A stretch of DNA of 36,522 nt. Source: Pseudomonadota bacterium (GTDB lineage: Bacteria > Pseudomonadota > Alphaproteobacteria > Reyranellales > Reyranellaceae). Made by a program: the position numbers and the translations under genes. The stretch's first letter is position 1; each line of letters opens with the position of its first letter. Of the stretch, positions 31,398 through 36,522 are shown piece by piece. The notes beneath the pieces are model-generated. The model saw only the letters and a list, made by a program, of their open reading frames with translations. It was not told the origin of the DNA and did not search any database. The stretch covers positions 1-36,522 of the forward strand of contig JAFEBU010000024.1 in the NCBI GenBank assembly GCA_018242505.1, written 5' to 3'.

Positions 31398-32288
31398 TCA
31401 CCGAGTGGATGGAGGTAGCGCGCAGACTTGATCGTACGCGTATCGCTGCTTGAGCGATCCAAAATGCTCGAACATATCGAGCGCCACTTCGAACGCCGGA
31501 CGCGTGATCTCGACATGCGGAGTCCAGCAGCCCAGCTGCTGATAGGTCGCGATGCACCGTGCCAGGACATCGACATCGGTCGACGGGAAGTATGATTTCT
31601 CCGCCTTCGCGATCTCGATCGCCGGCGTCGCCAACATGTAAGCTCGTGCCTTCGAGTAGGCACGCGTGAACGCCTTGGCGACGTCGGATTGCAGCCAATC
31701 CCGCCTTGCCGCAAGACTCGAGAAGGCGACAGGTCCGATCTTCGGGCCGCATTGCGCGACGACATGGCCGATCCCGTCGGCCTCGAGCTGTTGCGGGAAG
31801 GGCCCTTGCTGCTGGACATATTGCCCTTTGCCGGCTCGAAACGCCTTGTCCATCTCCTCGGCGCCGCCAACATTGACGACTCTGAGCTTGCCAAAATCGA
31901 CGCCCGCCTTGTGGCAGGCATACTTGAACGTTGCGAGGGGCTGGCCGCCTCCGAAGAGGATCACTTCAGACCCTTCGAGCTTTTTCCAGTCGAAGTCCGG
32001 ATCGGCAGCCCGGCCCGTGATGAAGAAGCCGTCCATCTCGTTGATCTGGGCAAAATGTACGGCCGTTGGCGTCTCGCCCTTGGCCAAGGATGTGAAGGCC
32101 TGGCTTGGAGCCGATTGGATGACATCGGCCCGGCCTTCCTCCAATGCCTTGACTGCGGAGACGCCGGGAGGCGAGACCGTCCATTCGGCTTCCAGGCCTT
32201 CGGCCTTCAGGAATCCACCAGGCATCACCGAAATGAGTGGCGAATAGAAAGCCGAGAACAGCGTGAACTCGATGTTGATGCGCTCCAT
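31398..32288 (-). CDS. NMT1/THI5-like substrate-binding protein without signal peptide
   Basis: A 296-residue protein with the fold of ABC-transporter periplasmic binding proteins of the NMT1/THI5 type. Landmarks are FTLFSAFYSPLISVMPGGFL, VSAVKALEEGRADVIQSAPS and LEGSEVILFGGGQPLATFKY. The mature-type sequence begins at residue 1 with no signal peptide, and GAGGT lies 8 bases before ATG 32288, so the product should stay in the cytoplasm unless the gene lost its leader. No permease or ATPase genes are next to it. A cytoplasmic ligand-binding or enzymatic role, as in some THI5-like proteins, is possible. Confidence 0.78.
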   Translation of the reverse strand: MERINIEFTLFSAFYSPLISVMPGGFLKAEGLEAEWTVSPPGVSAVKALEEGRADVIQSAPSQAFTSLAKGETPTAVHFAQINEMDGFFITGRAADPDFDWKKLEGSEVILFGGGQPLATFKYACHKAGVDFGKLRVVNVGGAEEMDKAFRAGKGQYVQQQGPFPQQLEADGIGHVVAQCGPKIGPVAFSSLAARRDWLQSDVAKAFTRAYSKARAYMLATPAIEIAKAEKSYFPSTDVDVLARCIATYQQLGCWTPHVEITRPAFEVALDMFEHFGSLKQRYAYDQVCALPPSTR

Positions 32289-32415
32289 TCCGGGACCTCG
32301 TTTGCAGGACTATATACCTAGTGCGGTGGACACAACGAACCTTCCTGCATGCCAGGAGGCCTCACGGCGGAGTGCCAGCTTTGCGGCATTGTCGATGGAT
32401 CGGGTCTCAAGCATT

Positions 32416-32444
32416 CTGCCATGTCTCTACGAATGTCATGGCAG
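32416..32444. repeat. Inverted repeat downstream of the aldehyde dehydrogenase gene
   Basis: CTGCCATG (32416-32423) and CATGGCAG (32437-32444) form a perfect 8-bp inverted repeat with a 13-base loop, about 70 bases past the end of the minus-strand gene. No T-run follows, so a terminator role is uncertain. Confidence 0.35.
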
Positions 32445-32514
32445 TTGCCAGACCCGGCGGGGCGGCATCGCATCAGCCGCTCGCCGGACCATGACACTGT
32501 GCGACCTCGGGGTC

Positions 32515-33999
32515 TCAGACGACGCGCCCTGCGGTCGAGGGCATATCGTCCAGAATGACGGTCTTGGTCTCGAGGAACGGCAACAAGCCTTCTTTGCCGC
32601 CTTCGCGGCCGATGCCGGACTGCTTGAAGCCACCGAAGGCGATGCTGAAGTCGGTGCGGAACGAGTTATGCCCGACCGTGCCTGACCGCAGTTGCCGCGC
32701 GGTTGCATACGCGCGGTCGACATCGTTGGTGAACACGGAGGCACTCAGTCCGTAGGTCGTGTCATTGGCGATCTGCACCGCATTCGTCTCGTCCGCTGCC
32801 GGGATCACCGAGAGCACTGGCCCGAAGATCTCCTCGCGCGCAATGGTCGAGTGGTTGTCGACGTTACCGAACACCGTCGGCTCGATGAAATAGCCGCGAT
32901 TGAGATGCGCCGGTCGGCCGCCACCTGTAGCCAGGGTCGCGCCCTCCGCCTTGCCCTTCTCGATGTAGTCTTCGACACGGTCGCGCTGGCGGCTCATCGC
33001 CAGTGGGCCCATCTCGATCGCTGCATCGAACGGGTTGCCCATTTTGACCTTGCTGAACGACTCGCTCAGCGCCTCCACCATCGCGTCATGCCGCGTCTGC
33101 GGCACGACGATGCGGGTCAGCGACGAGCAGACCTGCCCGGTCAGGAAGGTGGCCCGGCTGGCGATCGTCTTGGCCGCCTTCTCGATGTCGTAGTCGTCAA
33201 GGATCACGGCGGCCGACTTGCCGCCAAGTTCCAGCGTGCAGCGCGCGATGCGGTCGCCGCAGATCGCCGCGATGCGGCGGCCCGCCGCGGTGGAGCCGGT
33301 GAATGTTATCTTGTCCACGTCGGGATGGCGGACCAGCAGCTCCGAGACGGCCCGATTCGCGGTGAGAATATTCAGCACGCCCGGCGGCAAGCCGATCTTC
33401 TCGCACACCTCGGCGATCAGATAGGCGGCTCCGGGCGCCTCTGGGGAGGCCTTGAGGACGATCGTGCAGCCGGCAAGCAGTGCCGGGGCGCACTTGTGGG
33501 CGATGAGGCCAGGCGGGCCGTTCCACGGAATGATCGCGCCGACCACGCCGACCGGCTCGCGCACGAGCAGCCCGACATTGCCACCGGCACCCGGCTTATG
33601 GCGCTCCTGGAACGGATAGGTCTCGGCCAGGTCGGCATAGGAGTTGTATGTCCCGCTCAAAGCTGCCGAGCGGGCCTTGGCGACGCTGTGCAGCAGGCCG
33701 GACTCCGTCGTCCAGATCAGCGCGCTCTCCTCGGCCAGCTTGTCAAGCTCGGCGCCGATTGCACGGAGATAAACGGCCCGCTCGCTGTGCGTCGTCCGCG
33801 GCCAGGGACCGTGATCGAAGGCCTTCCGTGCCGCGGCAACCGCCCGGTTGATGTCCGTCTCCTGGGCTTCGGCGACGCTTGCGAACGGCTCCTCGGTTCC
33901 CGAGTTCAGCACGTTGATCTTTGCCGAACTCGAGGGCTGGGCCCATTTGCCGTCGATGAAGAAGCAATCTGGATGCTTGATTGGCGCTTGGACGCTCAT
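32515..33999 (-). CDS. NAD(P)-dependent aldehyde dehydrogenase
   Basis: A 494-residue enzyme oxidizing an aldehyde to the acid. Catalytic features are complete: Asn160 in IIPWNGP, Lys183 in TIVLKASPEAPG (cofactor binding), Glu257 in CTLELGGKSA and the nucleophile Cys291 in LTGQVCSSLTR. The end motif FGGFKQSGIGREGGKEGL is usual for the family. The ATG at 33999 has GGAGGGG upstream. Two palindromes lie in its upstream region. Its neighbour is a substrate-binding-type gene in the same direction with a gap of about 226 bases. The substrate cannot be inferred from sequence. Confidence 0.93.
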   Translation of the reverse strand: MSVQAPIKHPDCFFIDGKWAQPSSSAKINVLNSGTEEPFASVAEAQETDINRAVAAARKAFDHGPWPRTTHSERAVYLRAIGAELDKLAEESALIWTTESGLLHSVAKARSAALSGTYNSYADLAETYPFQERHKPGAGGNVGLLVREPVGVVGAIIPWNGPPGLIAHKCAPALLAGCTIVLKASPEAPGAAYLIAEVCEKIGLPPGVLNILTANRAVSELLVRHPDVDKITFTGSTAAGRRIAAICGDRIARCTLELGGKSAAVILDDYDIEKAAKTIASRATFLTGQVCSSLTRIVVPQTRHDAMVEALSESFSKVKMGNPFDAAIEMGPLAMSRQRDRVEDYIEKGKAEGATLATGGGRPAHLNRGYFIEPTVFGNVDNHSTIAREEIFGPVLSVIPAADETNAVQIANDTTYGLSASVFTNDVDRAYATARQLRSGTVGHNSFRTDFSIAFGGFKQSGIGREGGKEGLLPFLETKTVILDDMPSTAGRVV

Positions 34000-34028
34000 G
34001 TTGCTACCCCTCCATCGGTTGGAAAACT

Positions 34029-34107
34029 ATGGGTGTGAAGACTTCACCCATGCCAGCTCGCATCACTTGCGACCGGTCATAATCGCTATGTTTGTATAAA
34101 TATAGCG
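34029..34107 (-). promoter_or_regulatory. Operator-like palindromes upstream of the aldehyde dehydrogenase
   Basis: Two inverted repeats lie here: ATGGGTG (34029-34035) with CACCCAT (34045-34051), containing a smaller GTGAAG-A-CTTCAC, and CGCTAT (34084-34089) with ATAGCG (34102-34107) around an AT-rich centre (TTTGTATAAAT). The second could cover a promoter. They lie 30-110 bases before the gene start, a fitting place for regulation. Confidence 0.4.
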
Positions 34108-34353
34108 CTTGAAGAGAGCAGAGGGAACTGTGGGGTGTCGCAGGAACTCGGTGACCGGCGCGTCACACAGTTCCGCCATGGCAACGTGCGTGCCGGCGTG
34201 CGTCTACGAACTCTCGATCATCAAGCTTCAGGCGCCGAAACAATCGGTACAGTTGGTTCCTGGCGAGGGCCACCCGCTGGACCAAAGGTTGATTCTGGTT
34301 TGTGGCGTGCACATATATTGGCATGCGGGGCGCCCCTTGGCGCGGGAGGGAGC

Positions 34354-34572
34354 ATGGGACCAGCCATATTTCGGGCTGACGAATTGCTCAGGGCAATCGA
34401 AAGCCTTCTTGAGGACGGCGAGATCGAGAGTGGGACGCCAGCCTATCCGGTTGCATGGAAGGCTGCCCGAGAGGGCTATGCTGCGCTCACTCCGAGAGAG
34501 CGCGGCGTCTTCGATCGCGACATCAAGCCCGTTCTCAATCGACAGGGCGTGGACGGTGCGCGGGCCGCGTAG
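34354..34572 (+). CDS. Small conserved hypothetical protein
   Basis: A 72-residue protein from ATG 34354 with GGGAGGGAG just upstream. It is helical: FRADELLRAIESLLEDGEIE, then PAYPVAWKAAREGYAALTPR and RGVFDRDIKPVLN. Small proteins of this form (xxLLRAIESLLxDGxIxxGTPAY...) are frequent in Rhizobiales genomes, with unknown function. The longer open frame reaching upstream lacks support. Confidence 0.6.
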   Translation: MGPAIFRADELLRAIESLLEDGEIESGTPAYPVAWKAAREGYAALTPRERGVFDRDIKPVLNRQGVDGARAA

Positions 34573-34810
34573 GCGGAGCATCGCTCTCAGCAGCTCTCAC
34601 TCTGTCACTCCCTCCAGCCCGTCGCTCGCTTCTACGGGAGATAAGAGGCGCGAAAGCCGACGAGGGAGACTTTCGGGGAACCGCCGCTGTGACTCGGGGG
34701 ATCGGCAGGTCGGGAATTGAACATCACTCTCGCGATGGAAGTTGCGACCTGAAACCGGGAAACCTTGCTCACCGCAGCTCGTTGCATCGCCGCACAACGG
34801 GAGAGCTGAG

Positions 34811-35099
34811 ATGAAGCAGACGATCCTGTCCTTGGCCGTTGTGGCGACAATGGGCACTCCTGTCTGGTTGCTTTTCCTATTCCAAGACCGAAAGGACAGC
34901 ACCGGCTCCAGCTCCTGCAGCCGCGCCCGTCGGACCGACGCTCTCGTTTCTTGACGGGCAGGCGCCGACCTATGATGCGATACAATACCAACGCGTCGGT
35001 TGCTGGCATGAAGAGAAATTGAGACTTCGAGCCAGGATTGCGCATCTGCTTAGATGTCGAAACGAATCGCGTCGGCTTCCAAGCCAGAGCATTGATTGA
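34811..35099 (+). pseudogene. Small lipoprotein gene with a frameshift in the signal peptide
   Basis: ATG 34811 begins a secretion signal (MKQTILSLAVVATMG). A shift of one base near 34853-34858 gives LLSGCFSYSKTERTAPAPAP, a lipobox (LSGC) with a proline/alanine-rich mature start, as in small Rhizobiales outer-membrane lipoproteins. In the unshifted frame the lipobox is lost. The second frame continues to a TGA at 35097-35099, but its later part does not look conserved. It is either a pseudogene or has a base-call error. Confidence 0.6.
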
Positions 35100-35114
35100 T
35101 CGACCTGGAGAACA

Positions 35115-35346
35115 ATGTCGATAAATCGATTTATCAGACATGTCGTTTGGGGAACGAATTAGTCGGTTCGCCGATATCATGTGCTGCAGGAAAGCCCTTT
35201 GCGAAATGAGTACAGCTTTCCAACTTTCGTGAGCGCCTGAGTCAATGTAGAAGACTGGCGTGAGCGCATGAGCCGGTTTGGCGGCTGCAGCGTTTCCTCC
35301 CTAAACTCGCGCCCGCACCGGCTTCCGCTGGGCGGGCGGTTTTTTG
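35115..35346 (+). ncRNA. Candidate small RNA with a UUUCCUCCC motif and strong terminator
   Basis: This stretch has no supported reading frame but ends in a clear intrinsic terminator. It contains a perfect 16-base palindrome, GATAAATCGATTTATC, at 35120-35135, flanked by ATGTC and GACAT. Just before the terminator stands CGTTTCCTCCCTAAAC, a pyrimidine-rich anti-Shine-Dalgarno stretch seen in several alphaproteobacterial trans-acting RNAs. The exact 5' end is unknown; the palindrome may be its promoter-proximal operator rather than part of the RNA. Confidence 0.45.
35310..35346 (+). terminator. Rho-independent terminator
   Basis: A GC-rich stem, CGCCCGC (35310-35316) with GCGGGCG (35332-35338), is followed by GTTTTTTG (T6 at 35340-35345). 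Confidence 0.85.
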
Positions 35347-35485
35347 TCTAGAGCCGCAGCCTTTTGCTCTCTGCACCGACGAGATGTGGCTGCCGCAGGT
35401 CTGGAGGGGCCGGCAAGAACGTGCCGCGCTCAAATCTCTCCACCATTTAATTCAAGATTTGCGGTCATCTTTGCGCTCAGGCGGG

Positions 35486-36438
35486 CTAGATGTGGAGCCT
35501 CAACAGGTTATTCCCGGACAAGCCGAGAGTGCTGATGGGTGGCACGGATCCGATGCTACCATGGGGACGATGCCAGTTGTAGCGATGCATCCAATGGGGC
35601 CGCTCAGCGGCGCGCTGCTTTGAGGTGTCATAGGCTCTGGCATGGGCCCATTCGCGCAAGGCGGTCTGGATGAAGCGCTCGGCCTTGCCGTTGGTCTGGG
35701 CGTGTACGGCCTGGTGCGGATATGTCGGAGGCCGAGCCGTTTGCAGGCTCTCCGGAAGGCGAAGGCTTTGTAGCAGGAGCCGTTGTCGGTCATGACCCGC
35801 TCGACGGTGATGCCGAGGCTTGCGTAGTAGGCGACGGCGGCTTTGAGGAAGGCGACAGCGCAGGCCTTGCGCTCGGTCTTCATGATGCGGCTGAAGCCGA
35901 TGCGAGAGGCGTCGTCGATGCAGACGTGGACGAACTCCCAGCCGACGCCACGACTGTTGCTCTGGCCGGTCCGGTCGCCGGTGATGCGATGGCCTACCCG
36001 ATTGAACTTGCCGAGCTTTTTGATGTCGATGTGGATCAGTTCGCCAGGCCGCTCGCGCTGGTAGCGGCGCGGCGGTTCAGCCGGCTCGAGGGCGCTCAGG
36101 CGGTTGAGGCCCAGGCGTTTGAGGACGCGACTGACGGTGGCCGATGAGACGCCGGTTTCGTCAGCGATCGCCTTGCCGGTCAGGCGCTGGCGGCGCAGCG
36201 CCTCGATCTGGTCGACCGTGGGCTGGGGCGTCGGCTGACGCAGGTGTTGAGGCCGCGAGCTGCGGTCCTGCAAGCTGGCCAGGCCTTCGGCCCGGAAGCG
36301 CTCGACCCATTTCCTCACCGTGCGAGGGCAAACGCCTACGGCTGCACTGACGGCCTTCGCCGTTTGCCCATCGAGAACCATGTCGACCATGTGCTCTCGA
36401 CCGCGCGGCGTCAGGCGGGCATTCTCATGGATGTCCAT
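35486..36438 (-). pseudogene. IS481-family transposase with a single-base frameshift
   Basis: The minus-strand frame from ATG 36438 has an N-terminal helix-turn-helix pair (HMVDMVLDGQTAKAVSAAVG and IADETGVSSATVSRVLKRLG) and the rve integrase core (GELIHIDIKKLGKF, VCIDDASRIGFSRI, VMTDNGSCYKAFAF). After RPYTP the frame is lost. Restoring one C in the CCC run at about 35703-35706 gives QTNGKAERFIQTALREWA, with the third catalytic glutamate, then HWMHRYNWHRPHGSIG and LRLHI to a TAG at 35486. With the base missing, the catalytic DDE triad is incomplete. Confidence 0.88.
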
Positions 36439-36522
36439 TCGGCTCCTCCAAGGACAGTTGACGTCTCGACAACATCAGCTTCCTCGGCAGGCGTCGGATG
36501 GACAACCTAGTGAAAGCTCACA
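35486..36522 (-). mobile_element. IS481-type insertion sequence, one end at the window edge
   Basis: The transposase start is preceded by about 84 bases ending at the window edge with a TGT...-type terminus (minus strand begins TGTGAGCTTTCACTAGG), as expected for the family's TG/CA ends. The matching inverted repeat beyond the transposase stop was not found near 35400-35486, so the far end is lost or divergent. The boundary at 36522 may be cut by the window. Confidence 0.6.

Noticed and set aside
32692..34038. 448-codon plus-strand frame opposite the aldehyde dehydrogenase
   Set aside because: Composition is antisense-like (Arg/His/Gly/Leu), with no domain; the minus strand encodes a complete enzyme.

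Overview
The window looks like a mobile-element and accessory region of a GC-rich alphaproteobacterium. Hyphomicrobiales (Rhizobiales) is my best guess. The reasons are the integrative-element backbone typical of that group (ArdC, ParB-like, DUF736, AlpA-type HTH, TraF signal peptidase, lytic transglycosylase, DUF3363 relaxase, DUF2285, DUF2493, RadC), the style of the catabolic genes (aldehyde dehydrogenase, NMT1-like binding protein, M24 peptidase) and an IS481-type transposase. No rRNA, intact tRNA, CRISPR array or integrase was found.

Region 1 (1-7413) is a conjugative/mobilizable backbone in partial decay. It holds ArdC, a small coupled gene, a ParB-like gene without its N-terminal domain, an inverted truncated DUF736 copy facing an intact one, an overlapping HTH-traF-transglycosylase run and a relaxase. 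The relaxase reading frame ends inside a tRNA 3' half with anticodon CAU (7369-7413). This is best read as an attachment-site junction of an element that integrates in the anticodon loop of an initiator tRNA-Met gene.

Region 2 (7414-21600) is a dense defence-type cargo. In order it has a TIR-like gene remnant, then an HTH regulator followed by a 1297-residue protein (Mrr/Cap4-like nuclease fold, TPR array, PIN-like C-terminus), then a mobile-mystery A/B (HTH plus Fic) pair on the minus strand. Divergent from that pair comes a four-gene run: SIR2-like, HerA-like ATPase, Abi/UG-type reverse transcriptase and ParB-like DNA-binding protein. It ends in a DUF5710-like small protein and a frameshifted HEPN-like gene. 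SIR2 and HerA together are an established antiphage pair. Their coupling here to a reverse transcriptase and a ParB-like protein is the most exciting combination in the window. The Mrr-TPR-PIN/HTH pair is a second candidate.

Region 3 (21600-26650) mixes orphan genes with backbone: a small acidic protein, a proteasome-type (Ntn) hydrolase-like protein, DUF2285, an unknown two-gene minus-strand pair, and a membrane protein cut off at exactly the point where a 5'-truncated DUF2493 gene begins. RadC follows.

Region 4 (26650-36522) is a metabolic patchwork with many broken genes. Apparently intact are a D-2-hydroxyacid dehydrogenase behind a palindromic operator, a free methionine-R-sulfoxide reductase, an M24 peptidase (one metal ligand missing), an NMT1-like binding protein without a signal peptide, and an aldehyde dehydrogenase. 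Broken are moeA (three frameshifts), a LysR fragment fused to an aldehyde dehydrogenase tail, a small lipoprotein and an IS481 transposase. A probable small RNA with a strong terminator lies at 35115-35346. The many single-base frameshifts mean either real decay or sequencing error, and this matters for how each pseudogene call is read.
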